Positions 34,955-45,260 of a stretch of DNA of 64,000 bases are shown here, in pieces (within the stretch, counting starts at the first letter, position 1; each line of letters opens with the position of its first letter). The DNA is taken from the NCBI GenBank assembly GCA_047967505.1, contig CM106538.1. The stretch is one strand, 5' to 3'. A program made the position numbers and the translations under genes. The notes beneath the pieces were generated by a model. It made no database searches, was not told the DNA's origin, and saw only the letters and a program-made list of their open reading frames with translations. This DNA comes from Dipteris shenzhenensis (Eukaryota > Polypodiophyta > Polypodiopsida > Gleicheniales).

Positions 34955-36209
34955 GGTTCAGAGGGAGAGGGAGAGAGGAGAGAGAGAGGGAGGAGAGCGA
35001 GAGAGAGAGGGAGGGAGGAGAGAGAGAGAGAGCGGGAGAGGGAGAGAGGAGAGAGAGAGGGAGGGAGGAGAGAGAGAGAGGGAGGAGAGAGAGGAGAGAG
35101 AGAGAGGGAGGAGAGAGAGAGAGGAGAGAGGGAGGAGAGAGAGAGAGGAGAGAGAGGAGAGGGAGGAGAGAGAGAGAGCGAGGGAGAGAGAGGGAGGGAG
35201 GAGAGAGAGAGAGAGAGAGGGGGAGGAGAGAGAGAGAAAGAGGGAGGGAGGAGAGAGGGAGGGAGGAGAGAGAGAGGGAGGGAGGAGAGAGAGAGAGAGA
35301 GGGAGGAGGGAGAGAGAGAGAGGGAGGAGAGAGGGAGGAGAGAGAGAGAGAGAGGAGAGAGGGAGGGAGGAGAGAGAGGGAGGGAGAGAGAGAGGGAGGA
35401 GAGAGAGAGAAAGAGGGAGGGAGGAGAGAGAGAGGGAGGAGAGAGAGAGAGGAGAGAGAAAGACAGAGAGAGAGAGGGAGGAGAGAGAGAGAGAGAGAGG
35501 GAGGAGAGAGAAGGCGAGAGAGAGGGAGGAGAGAGAGCGAGAGAGAGCAGAGAGAGAGACAGGGAGGAGAGATGAGAGAGAGAGAGAGAGAGAGGAGAGA
35601 GGGAAAGAGGGAGGGAGGAGAGAGGGAGGGAGGAGAGAGGGAGAGAGAGAGAGAGGGGAGGAGAGAGAGAGAGGGAGGGAGGAGAGAGAGAGTGAGAGAG
35701 AGAGGGAGGAGAGAGAGAGATGGAGAGGGAGGAGAGAGAGAGGGAGGGAGGAGAGAGAGAGGGAGGAGAGAGAGAGAGAGAAGGAGAGGAGAGAGAGAGA
35801 GAGAGGGAGGAGAGAGAGAGAGGGAGGGAGGAGAGAGAGGGAGGGAGGAGAGAGAGAGAGAGGCAGGGAGGAGAGAGAGAGAGGGAGAGGAGAGAGAGAG
35901 GGAGGAGAGAGAGAGAGGGAAGAGAGAGGGAGGAGAGAGAGAGGGAGAGGAGAGAGAGAGAGGAGAGAGAGGGAAGAGAGAGAGAGAGAGGAGAGAGAGG
36001 GAGGAGAGAGAGGGAGGGAGGAGAGAGAGAGATAGAGAGGGAGGAGAGAGAGAGAGAGAGAGGGAGGAGAGAGAGAGAGAGAGAGAGTGGAGAGATAGAG
36101 AGAGAGAGAGAGGGGGAGGAGAGAGAGAGGGAGGGAGGAGAGAGAGAGAGAGAGGGAGGAGAGAGAGAGAGAGGGAGGAGAGAGGGGGAGAGAGAGAGGA
36201 GAGAGGGAG

Positions 36210-36296
<87 letters not shown>

Positions 36297-37000
36297 AGTT
36301 GTGAATTTACAAACATGCCCTCTTTCAGGTAAATATCTGTCGGTGTGGCAGCATAATGTTAGCATGCAGTAACTTCATACCCAAGGTTCCCTTGGCCATC
36401 TTTGGGTTGAAAAAAATGTTTAGTGTAGATTACTTCATGTAAAAGGCACCATGATTGGGAAGAGGGAGGGAGGAGAGAGGGAGGGAGAGAGAGGGAGGAG
36501 AGAGAGGGAAGAGAGAGAGTGAGGGAGGAGAGATGAGAGAGAGAGAGAGAGAGAGAGGAGAGAGGGAGAGAGAGGGAGGGAGGAGAGAGGGAGAGAGAGA
36601 GGGAGGAGAGAGGGAGAGAGAGAGAGGGAGAGGGAGGAGAGAGGAGGGAGGGAGGAGAGAGAGAGAGAGAGAGAGAGGGAGGAGAGAGAGAGAGGGAGAG
36701 GGAGGAGAGAGAGAGGGAGGGAGGAGAGAGAGAGGGAGGAGAGAGAGAGAGAAGGAGAGGAGAGAGAGAGATAGAGAGAGAGGGAGGAGAGAGAGAGGGA
36801 GGGAGCAGAGAGAGAGGGAGGGAGCAGAGAGAGAGGGAGGGAGGAGAGAGAGAGAGGGAGGGAGGGGAGAGAGAGAGAGAGAGGGAGGGAGGAGAGAGAG
36901 AGAGGGAGAGGAGAGAGAGAGGGAGGAGAGAGAGAGAGGGAGGAGAGAGAGGGAGGAGAGAGAGAGGGAGAGGAGAGAGAGAGGAGAGAGAGGGAAGAGG

Positions 37001-37042
<42 letters not shown>

Positions 37043-37137
37043 GAGGAGAGAGAGAGATAGAGAGGGAGGAGAGAGAGAGAGAGAGAGGAGAGATAGGAGA
37101 GAGAGAGGGAGGGAGGAGAGAGAGAGAGAGAGAGGGG

Positions 37138-37227
<90 letters not shown>

Positions 37228-37684
37228 AGTTGTGAATTTACAAACACGCCCTCTTTCAGGTAAATATATGTTGGTGTGGCAGCATAATGTTAGCATGCAG
37301 CAACTTCATACCCAAGGTTCCCTTGGCCATCTTTGGGTTGAAAAAAATGTTTAGTGTAGATTACTTCATGTAAAAGGCACCATGATTGGGAAGAGGGAGG
37401 GAGGAGAGAGGGAGGGAGAGAGAGGGAGGAGAGAGAGGGAAGAGAGAGAGGGAAGAGAGGGAGGAGAGAGGGAAGAGAGAGAGAGAGGAGAGACAGAGGA
37501 GAGAGAGAGAGAGAGAGGGAGGGAGAGAGAGGGAGGGAGAGAGAGGAGAGAGAGGGAGGAGAGAGAGGGAGGAGAGAGAGAGAGAGGGAGGAGAGAGAGG
37601 AGAGGGAGGGAGAGAGAGAGAGGGGGGGGGAGGAGAGAGAGAGAGAGAGAGAGGGGGGGGAGATAGGGATAGAGGGGGGGGAGG

Positions 37685-37725
<41 letters not shown>

Positions 37726-37731
37726 AGGGAG

Positions 37732-37769
<38 letters not shown>

Positions 37770-37772
37770 AGG

Positions 37773-37806
<34 letters not shown>

Positions 37807-38247
37807 AGGGAGGAGAGAGAGGAGAGAGGGAGGAGAGAGAGAGGGAGGGAGGAGAGAGAGAGAGAGAGAGAGAGAGGGAGGAGAGAGAGAGAGAGAGGGA
37901 GAGAGAGGAGAGAGAGGGAGGAGAGAGAGAGAGAGAGAGGGGGGGGAGGGAGGAGAGAGAGAGAGAGAGAGAGGGGATATAGGGATAGAGAGAGAGGGGG
38001 GAGGGAGAAGAGAGAGAGAGAGAGAGAGAGAGGGATAGAGAGAGAGGGGGGGAGGGGGGGGAGGGGAGAGAGAGAGAGAGAGAGAGAGAGGGATAGAGAG
38101 AGGGGGGGGAGGGAGGAGAGAGAGAGAGAGAGGGATAGAGAGAGAGACAGGGATAGAGAGAGAGAGAGGGGGGAGATAGGGATAGAGAGAGAGAGAGGGG
38201 GGGGGGAGGGAGGAGAGAGAGAGAGAGAGAGAGAGGGGGGGAGGGAG

Positions 38248-38290
<43 letters not shown>

Positions 38291-38340
38291 AGATAGGGAT
38301 AGAGAGAGAGAGAGAGAGAGGGGGGGGGGGGGAGATAGGG
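34955..38340. repeat. Homopurine GA/GGA satellite in three blocks
   Basis: Blocks at about 34955-36294, 36462-37225 and 37390-38340 are built almost only of A and G on the plus strand, as irregular GAGAGA and GGGAGGA words (roughly GGGAGGAGAGAGA units). The third block adds runs of 6-14 G and GATAGGGATAGAGA words. Very long Arg/Glu/Gly and Ser/Leu/Pro open frames on both strands here (up to 571 codons) are products of the repeat, not genes. Confidence 0.95.
36295..37391 (+). repeat. Duplicated 165-bp unique spacer (931-bp higher-order period)
   Basis: The spacer at about 36297-36461 (GTGAATTTACAAACATGCCC...GGCACCATGATTGGGAAGAG) is repeated almost exactly at about 37228-37392, an offset of 931 bases, with purine array between. 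This shows a segmental tandem duplication inside the satellite. Confidence 0.9.
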
Positions 38341-38561
38341 AGCCTAGCAGCCTAACGATTGTCTTATTATATTGCTATGGGCTCCATCGAGTTGAGAAAC
38401 ATAGAATTGCTATTTCTCTTTTTGGTTGTCATTCCTTTTGCGTCAATCGTTATTATGTTCTAAGATAGTGCATGGATTATTGCCAACATAGAACTCTTAT
38501 TTTCCTTTGACAAACTGAGATGTTGCTTGCTTTGACCGAGAATTCTAGCAAACTTACAATG

Positions 38562-38578
38562 GAGATATATATATATAT

Positions 38579-38638
<60 letters not shown>

Positions 38639-38675
38639 GTGCATGTGCGTGTGCATCATGAGGGACACAATCAAA

Positions 38676-38708
<33 letters not shown>
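38562..38708. repeat. Compound TA/GATA/GA microsatellites
   Basis: TATATATATATATAGATAGATAGATA followed by a GA run to about 38634, and a second GA run at about 38680-38708. Confidence 0.95.
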
Positions 38709-38709
<1 letters not shown>

Positions 38710-39117
38710 ATTTGTGTGTGTGCAAGAAGGGGGGTGGGTGTTGTGCGAATGCTTTGCCTCTCTTCTAACTGAATAGTTTAGTAAAACTGAGCATATGCTG
38801 GAGGATTTTGAAACTTGAAATTCTATTGCTAGAAATTACAAACATTTTAAAATCTCACTTTGAGACCCAGCGGAGCGGGTCTTTAACCCGTCGTAGACGG
38901 GTCATGCTACTCGTGGAACTAAAGAATGTGAAATGTTAACAGGCCGAGGTTAAGAAACCCTTGAAAATTCAAATGAGAATTAGCGAGAAAACCGGCGCAC
39001 AATTTGGACTAACAAGTATCGATTATTCTATAATTAGATGGAAGTAGAAATTAGCGAGAAATTCGCCGCAAAATTAGGGCGGCATAATTGTAATTAGATT
39101 ATATTACAGTGGCAATC

Positions 39118-39126
39118 TATATATAC
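39118..39126 (+). promoter_or_regulatory. Probable TATA box of the F-box/LRR gene
   Basis: TATATATAC lies 40-48 bases upstream of the chosen ATG at 39166. This argues that the in-frame GTG at 39109 is not the start and that the 5' leader is short. Confidence 0.5.
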
Positions 39127-39165
39127 TCCGATCCGATTCCTCCCATCCATCTATCGTACGCAGTA

Positions 39166-40590
39166 ATGACCGACTCTCAATCTGTAGATGAGCTCCCTGA
39201 TCATCTCCTGTGGGATGTCTTCTCGCGCTTGCTCATCGCTTCCGATCGTAACTCCATTGCCCTCGTCAATCGACGTTTCTACCATCTCGAGCGCATCCAG
39301 CGCCCCGCTCTCAAGCTCGGTTGTGGCCCTCACCCTCTCCAATTCGCTCTCCCTTCCCTTTGCTCCCGCTTCCCTAACCTCTCCAAAATCGACTTCGCCT
39401 ACTCCGGATGGATGTCTAAATTTGGGAAGCAGTTGGACGACGATGGCCTCAAGATTATCGCCTCCCTTTGCCCCCGCCTCCAAGACGTGGGGCTCAGTTT
39501 CTGCTCTTACATCACCGATGTTGGGTTGGGAAATCTGGCGGCCTGCAAAGGGCTTCGAGCTTTGAGGTTGAATTTCGCACCGGGTGTAACTGGGCGAGGG
39601 CTTCTATCGCTCGTCACTAGTTGCAAGGACCTCTCGCTCTTGCATCTCATACTATGCCTGCATGTAAACAACGTGGAATGGATGTATTTCCTCGGCCGAT
39701 TAGAGAAAATGGAAGATTTGGCAATTTGCCATTGTAAGGGGATCCGGGAAGTGGATCTTGCAAGGCTGGGCCATGCGTGGAGAAGATTGCGCAAAATTCA
39801 GTTCCAAGTGGATGCCAACTACAGATGCATCAAGGATGATGGGCATCTGACCGTGGACGTATGGCAGATGCATGAGGTTAACTGCGAGGCACTTCAGGAA
39901 TTGAGTCTGGTAAATTGCGTGATCAGCTCCAGGAGGGGACTGGGTTGCATTCTGGAAAGATGCAGAACATTAAAGAGCCTGGAACTAGACATGTGCATAG
40001 GATTGAGAGATAGGAACCTCATTGAGCTTGCAAAGAATAGCACCACGCTTAAATCCCTGTCGTTGAGGGGCCCTTCAGGTTTCTCTCTCGCGGTATCCTC
40101 TAACCACCCGCCACAGCTAACAGATGAGAGTTTAAAGGCAATAGCTAAATACTGTACACTATTGGAGGAGGTCTCGATCTCGTGTACAGATGCATGCTAT
40201 CCGTTTGTACCTTGCTTCTCTCTTGCAGGCATTTTAGCATTGGTGGAAGGGTGCTCTTTTCTGAAGGTTCTGGTTCTGGATAGGGTGTTCGCTTTTAATG
40301 ACAGGGGATTGGAAACGCTCTGCGAAGCTCAATCTCTTGAGACACTTGAGTTTATTCACTGTCATGAATTGAGCGATGAAGGCATGTTTTTTTTGAGAAA
40401 TCTTCCTTCTTTGAAACACCTGAAGCTCTCTAAGTGCCATGGTATAAGTGATAAGGGACTCTCTGCTTTCATTGGCTCCCACAAGTTGGAAACACTCACG
40501 GTCGAAGATTGCCCCAATATATCTGAACAGGGGACTGAAGGAACTGCCAAAATGGTCATCTTTCGGTGCGATCTTTCATGGCTATATTGA
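39166..40590 (+). CDS. F-box/LRR protein, single exon
   Basis: The 474-residue protein opens MTDSQSVDELPDHLLWDVFS. An F-box (about residues 8-50, ELPDHLLWDVFSRL...NSIALVNRRFYHLE) is followed by cysteine-containing leucine-rich repeats of the AMN1/FBL type to about residue 460, for example LCPRLQDVGLSFCSYITDVG, KSLELDMCIGLRDRNLIEL, SLETLEFIHCHELSDEGMFF and LKLSKCHGISDKGLSAF. F-box/LRR proteins bind SKP1 through the F-box and substrates through the LRRs as part of SCF ubiquitin ligases, in cytosol or nucleus. I chose ATG 39166 over upstream codons because it directly precedes the F-box and follows a TATA box. The frame is intact, with no intron needed. It lies about 250 bases after the satellite-bearing Helitron-like unit. 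The closest named homologue cannot be fixed by eye. A 3' intron adding a different C-terminus is possible but not required. Confidence 0.9.
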   Translation: MTDSQSVDELPDHLLWDVFSRLLIASDRNSIALVNRRFYHLERIQRPALKLGCGPHPLQFALPSLCSRFPNLSKIDFAYSGWMSKFGKQLDDDGLKIIASLCPRLQDVGLSFCSYITDVGLGNLAACKGLRALRLNFAPGVTGRGLLSLVTSCKDLSLLHLILCLHVNNVEWMYFLGRLEKMEDLAICHCKGIREVDLARLGHAWRRLRKIQFQVDANYRCIKDDGHLTVDVWQMHEVNCEALQELSLVNCVISSRRGLGCILERCRTLKSLELDMCIGLRDRNLIELAKNSTTLKSLSLRGPSGFSLAVSSNHPPQLTDESLKAIAKYCTLLEEVSISCTDACYPFVPCFSLAGILALVEGCSFLKVLVLDRVFAFNDRGLETLCEAQSLETLEFIHCHELSDEGMFFLRNLPSLKHLKLSKCHGISDKGLSAFIGSHKLETLTVEDCPNISEQGTEGTAKMVIFRCDLSWLY

Positions 40591-41019
40591 TTTGATTTGC
40601 TTTAGTGTCTTTAGGTTTACTGAGCAAACAACATGTATTTTTTTCTACTAGTTACACGATGTGATACCTACATCCCAAAATTGAGAAATTGACTTTGAGA
40701 AATGATTGTAACTGGAAGGCTGCTGTATTATATCTGACATTTTTTGTTGTCTTTCATGCATTATTTGCTTTTAGTCTCTCTGGTTTTCGGTGCAAATAAC
40801 ATGCATGCATTAGGCCACCTTGAACCTTGAAGTGTTTTACTGAAGAATTTTAATTTGCCGAACGTTACTTTTTAACACTGCTGTTGTGCATCCAAAGATA
40901 TCACATCCCACTGTTGATGAATACCTTGGATGTGGGTCGACTTTCCAGTTTTGCATTTGAACTAAAGATGGGAGGTAAACATGGTAAACAGTCTTGAGTC
41001 AATCACACCACCACTTATT
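40591..41019. other. F-box gene 3' flank
   Basis: AT-rich non-coding sequence, probably the 3' untranslated region and beyond. Nothing else recognised. Confidence 0.5.
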
Positions 41020-41030
41020 TGGAATAAAAA

Positions 41031-41515
41031 ATGGCCTGTTTCTCTGTGTTTGGAGAGAAGGAGGAGCATTTACAACATCTTAGATTATGTCTTGAGAGAT
41101 GTAGAATTGCACGGCTTAGTCTTAATCCAGAAAAGTGTGCTTTTGCAGTTAAGAGGGGTGTTCTGTTGGGTCATATAATCTCGGAAGAGGGCATGGCCAT
41201 AGATCCAAGAAAGGTAGAAATTATTTAGAATGCTCCTACACCAAGAACTCTTAAGCATTATCATGCTTTGTTGGGCAGATCAAATGGCATAGCAGGTTTT
41301 TGCGCTATCTTTCCCATGTTTATGCACCATTAACAAAACTTACTAGGAAGGTAGAAGCTTATAGATGGGAGGAGCAACAATAGAGGGCTTTTGTTTTATT
41401 GAAGAAGATGTTAGTTGTGGCACCAATTGTCAGACCACCTAACTGGAAACTACCATTTCATTTTTTGTTGATGCTTCGGATATGGCCAAAGGTGCAGTAT
41501 TAATGCAGAAATTTG
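41031..41515 (+). pseudogene. Ty3/gypsy reverse transcriptase / RNase H fragment
   Basis: The frame 41031-41228 contains EHLQHLRLCLERCRI and NPEKCAFAVKRGVLLGHIIS, typical of the end of gypsy RT. After a stop, APTPRTLKHYHALLGRSNGI follows, then the RNase H start (PFHFFVDASDMAKGAVLMQ with a frame change). The upstream RT palm and everything after RNase H are absent. The same protein region is present on the minus strand at 61200-61560, so both come from related elements. Confidence 0.8.
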
Positions 41516-42145
41516 TACACACCAATACACAGACATCCCACACTGGGCATTTGCATCCACTTACCAAACATAAGTGTACACTGCATGTGCATGCACTTAT
41601 CCGCTAAATTTTCTACACTTTCTTTTTATTAACGACTCAGTGGGGATCTCATACAGCTAGTTCCTACCACGCATGGTGATGGCTAAAGCTTTCGATTTCA
41701 CATGATGCGTTTGTGCCGGTTTAGTGGTTCATCTAGATATATATGATAGGGCAAGTGCACTTAAGGCTGTTTGGGAATTGTAATACTAACCTGTTGCAGA
41801 GGATCATGAGGTGGTAATATTAAAGCTGTTTTCAAGACCATGCATGAGTTATGCTTCTTAATCAAACATTTCATCCTTGCCTTCCTGTTTGTGTGTTTAC
41901 ACGCACTCTGCATCTGTCTTGTCTCGTGCACATTCTCAATAATCCTTAGTCGCATCGTTGAGAATGCTCTGCTGTCCAAGATTGCTAAAACTAAGAAGAA
42001 TAAGAGCGTGAAGCTGATGGAAAAAGATATTTGTGTACGCAACATATTGGTAAGAAAAGGCACAAGGAGAATGATTGCTATTTGAGGCCCCTACAAACAG
42101 ACAACCTAGGTACCTGTTCGCATAGAAAACTGTGGCCTCAAACTT

Positions 42146-42170
42146 TGGTATCAGAGCCTGACAGGCTCTG
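42146..42170 (+). promoter_or_regulatory. Primer-binding-site-like motif overlapping a perfect palindrome
   Basis: TGGTATCAGAGC (42146-42157) is the initiator-Met primer site and marks the end of a plus-orientation 5' LTR. CAGAGCCTG-A-CAGGCTCTG (42152-42170) is a perfect 9-bp inverted repeat overlapping it. The LTR upstream (somewhere in 41560-42145) and the element body could not be delimited. Confidence 0.5.
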
Positions 42171-42819
42171 TGTATGGAAACTCTGTTGCATACAGGAACG
42201 TGGTGCTGTTATATTTGAACTGGCTACTCTGTAGATCTTTGTGCACTGTATGAGCTGTTAGAGATTAGCTGTGAATGGGCCTTGCTTGTCAGGCCAAGCC
42301 CAAACCACTAAATGCACAAAAACCACAAGATCATACCCAGATCTAGACTCTACTCAATGTATGCACACAAGCATGTAAGAATTCTGCGCATTGATTGAAG
42401 GAGACAGTGAGATATAGCAACCAAGAACTGAATAGGTATGCTTACTGATCAAACCAAAAGACGATGGCAAAAGTACATTCAGAACCTATGCTGGACAGCG
42501 GGATGCTGCTCCACTAGTGCTACATCTGAGGCGACAATTCCTGCTCTCCTTCTGCTGCTTGCCTCTCAAATGAAGTCTTGATTGGCTTAGGGAGGAGCCC
42601 CAAAATGCCTTTGTGAGCACCTACCTGCGCCTCTGTGATCTGCTCAATTGCTAAGCTCTTCACATATGCTAACGACTGCTTTTGCATGCTGGTGCCTTTG
42701 CTGCACCCTGCTGCTGCCAATATCTGCCTCCTCTAGTGCCTAAGGGCTGATTTGCAGCATTGATTGATGTATTTCTCTGCATTCCCAATGGAACTATGTG
42801 CGTATCTCTAATTCCATGT

Positions 42820-43125
42820 ATAGCTATAGAGTCACATGCTGTATCCAACTCCTGCAGCGGACGACTTGTCCCAGGGTTCACACAATGTGTATAACAAATC
42901 TCTCTCCTTGTGTTACTGAGCATGTATGTGAGTAGAACCACCAAAACATGGCTTATAGAAAACTAATACCATGCATAGATAGAGAGTCACATGCTGTATC
43001 CAACTCCTGTAGAGGACGACTTGTCCAAGGGTTCACACAATGTGTAACAAATTTTACTCCTTGTGTTACCGAGCATGTACGTGGAGTAGAACCACCAAAA
43101 CATGGCTTATAGAAAGCTCCAAAAT
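42820..43125. repeat. Two tandem copies of a 155-bp unit
   Basis: GTCACATGCTGTATCCAACT at 42831 and 42986, followed by GACGACTTGTCC, TTCACACAATGTGT and CCACCAAAACATGGCTTATA in both copies. About 93% similar by eye. Confidence 0.9.
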
Positions 43126-43514
43126 AGGACAAAATAATGTGCTCAACTACCACCATCTAATGCTGCCTGGATGTGGGCTGTACGCACCTCCGTGAGCTGC
43201 CTTCTACCTCCGTAGAACACATATGTCAGCTTATATGCTCTTATGGAGCTTCAGTGGGCTGGGAAAGTATTGCTCCCCTCTCCTCAGCTCTTCTTCTTGC
43301 TGAAGATCTGCTGCCAAGGAATGTACTACTGAACTTTATCCCTAGACCTCTCTGCTACTTTTCTAAGCAATCAAAGTGTGCGGCACTAGTGACAGCCAAG
43401 ACCCTACCTTGAATAGTCCCTCTATTGCACTATGCATGACCGCAGCCACTCACATCCATGAGCAATCTTTGTTTGCTGAACACCACCCACATCCACTGAT
43501 AAATACAAAGAGAA

Positions 43515-43517
<3 letters not shown>

Positions 43518-43553
<36 letters not shown>
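43518..43553. repeat. (CT)n(CA)n microsatellite
   Basis: CTCTCTCTCT followed by about eleven CA units. Confidence 0.95.
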
Positions 43554-44168
43554 ATGCACGTGCACTATTAATTTTTGTGGTGAAAGCTATTTGATCTTAT
43601 ATTACAAGAAACAGTCCCCAAGGAGGAGACATGTAATTACAACATCATTATATGACAAAAAAGCAGGATAATCAAGATCCGTGCATCCAGGCAGTCGAAG
43701 AAGGATTGTTGTAGAGATACGCGGAAGAAGTGGTATTATCCAGGATGGATCACTAGAGGCCCTACCCTTCTACAGAGTCCATAGTGCCCAATACAAACCC
43801 AATGAAAGAAAAGGGCAAACCCTTGTCTGACAGGATAGACACCAAACAGCCAGAATACCTTGCTGAAGTGAGCACTAGGGAAATGGGCCCAAAGCTGGTG
43901 CTCCATAGCAGAACAAGAAATAATAAGACTCAGGGCAATGCCAAAGTAAGTGGGGCATAGACTCCTGCAAGGATAGACATTGGCGACTAGTGGCAGGGGC
44001 AAGCCATGGTCTGTCCAAATGGAAGAACACCAAGTAGAACTTGCCACAAAATTTTATCTGACGAAGGGGACTTTGCAAGCCCATATTTGCTGCATCCTTC
44101 TCCTCCACCACCGAGAAGAAACATGTCATAGACTAGATGCGATTCGCATGAACAGTAACCCAAGGAGG

Positions 44169-44941
44169 TGTTAGAGATCAACATCTCCTGAATAGAGAGG
44201 GCTGGGTGTGCCCGCCCAGTGTGAGGCTAGGGTAGGGAGAGAGAGGGCTTGTGCTGTAGGTGTGCCCGACCCATGAGAGTAGGTCTAGTCGGCTAGGCAG
44301 CCTCCTTGTATGCTGGAGGAGGTGAGCCCTTTATAGGGGAGCAGCAGGCCTGGTCGTTGGCTCATGTAGAGCCTGCTCAGTCGGCCCAGTCTAGGCATAG
44401 AGGTGTGTGCCCTCTTATAGGGCTGTGTGCCATGAGCAGGGCAGGTAGTCGGCCCTCTAGGAGATGCAGTAGGGCTTCCAGCCAGCCCTTTATAGAGGGG
44501 GGGGTCGGTCTCCCTGCATATGAGTTGGCCAAGGAGAGCAGCTGGTCGGCTCCCCTTCTTGCTGACCGACCAGGGAGAGGCTGGGGCTATTTATAGGCCC
44601 CCCCTCCTTGGTGTTCCTCTGATCTTCTGGAGCAGCAGATCATATCTTTTGGAGGGCCTGACAGAGGAGCAGAGCCAGCCCTGTTGTGCACCAGAGGAGC
44701 AGGGTAGTGGAGCAGTCCATCCACTCCCTAGTGCTCCCTTCACTTGGTTGTTGAGTTATGTGTTCCGAGCTCTCGACCAGGCCGTTGTTTCCGAAGTTTT
44801 CCCCCAAATGTAGCGGGGTTTTCTCCAGAGATCACTTGCAGTTCTCTTGTGCCTTCCTCTCTCCTTTCCCTGCTTCTCAGTGTGTGTGTGAGACGTGCTA
44901 TCTCTCTCTCTCTTCTGTTCATTTCCATTGCACTTCTCACA
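44169..44941 (+). repeat. 5' LTR of a plus-strand copia element
   Basis: Starts TGTTAGAG and ends TTCTCACA, directly before a primer-binding-site-like TGGTATTAGAGC. It contains CTATTTATAGGC at about 44587-44598 as a TATA box. Upstream of it are several GTCGGC/ACCGAC words (near 44288-44295, 44388-44393, 44450-44455, 44507-44512, 44543-44548, 44564-44569). No second LTR was found in the window. Confidence 0.7.
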
Positions 44942-44953
44942 TGGTATTAGAGC
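44942..44953 (+). promoter_or_regulatory. Primer-binding site, one mismatch
   Basis: TGGTATTAGAGC differs from the initiator-Met motif by one transition (C to T). Confidence 0.7.
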
Positions 44954-45260
44954 CACGGTTGGCTTGAGACCCGAGGGTCTAGTGTTGAGCCAACACACAG
45001 AGAGGAGGATTAGGGTGCTGTTCGCAGGTGTCTTTGAGGAGGAGCGTATTCGAGGAGTGGAGTGTTCGGGTGACCAGCAAAGGGGTAACTTCGAAGGGTG
45101 TTTTCAGATCAGAGAGGAGGTGTTTCCAAGGGACGGAAAGCGAGGTGTGAAGGTACATTAGGCTGTCAGCCCCCTCTTCTGCCTTCTCCTTTCTTCAACC
45201 CTCAGATCCCTTCCATCCCATCCACCTTCTCTTTCAGTATATCGTCCTCTTCACTCCGGC

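Larger units (their letters stand above)
34843..38914 (+). mobile_element. Helitron-like unit carrying a GA-rich satellite
   Basis: The left end TCTATCTATTCTATTAAGG is preceded by A (34842) and is very close to the known plant Helitron 5' consensus (TCT-ATA/T-rich-TATTAAR). The right end has two stem-loops, the perfect one being ACCCGTC-GTA-GACGGGT (38886-38902), then CATGCTACTCG followed by T, matching the end of the remnant at 32371. The unit is 4.07 kb with no helicase or Rep; almost all of it is purine satellite. Insertion between A and T is the Helitron rule. The terminal CTCG departs from CTRR, so the assignment is inference. Confidence 0.45.
42171..44168. other. No supported gene; tandem repeat and microsatellite
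   Basis: Apart from the 155-bp tandem repeat (42820-43125) and a CT/CA microsatellite, I see only short overlapping frames without known domains. Confidence 0.45.

Noticed and set aside
34657-36372. Open frames up to 571 codons of Arg/Glu/Gly (plus) and Ser/Leu/Pro (minus)
   Set aside because: They are read from the GA/GGA satellite in several frames on both strands at once; pure low-complexity artefacts.
36430-37982. Further long Arg/Glu and Ser/Leu frames
   Set aside because: Same cause: purine repeat blocks 2 and 3.
39109-39165. Upstream GTG start giving a longer F-box protein
   Set aside because: It would place the TATA box inside the coding region and adds no conserved sequence.
42257-42300. 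TGTTAGAGATTAGC as a possible LTR start
   Set aside because: No matching second copy, primer site or polypurine tract in the right place.
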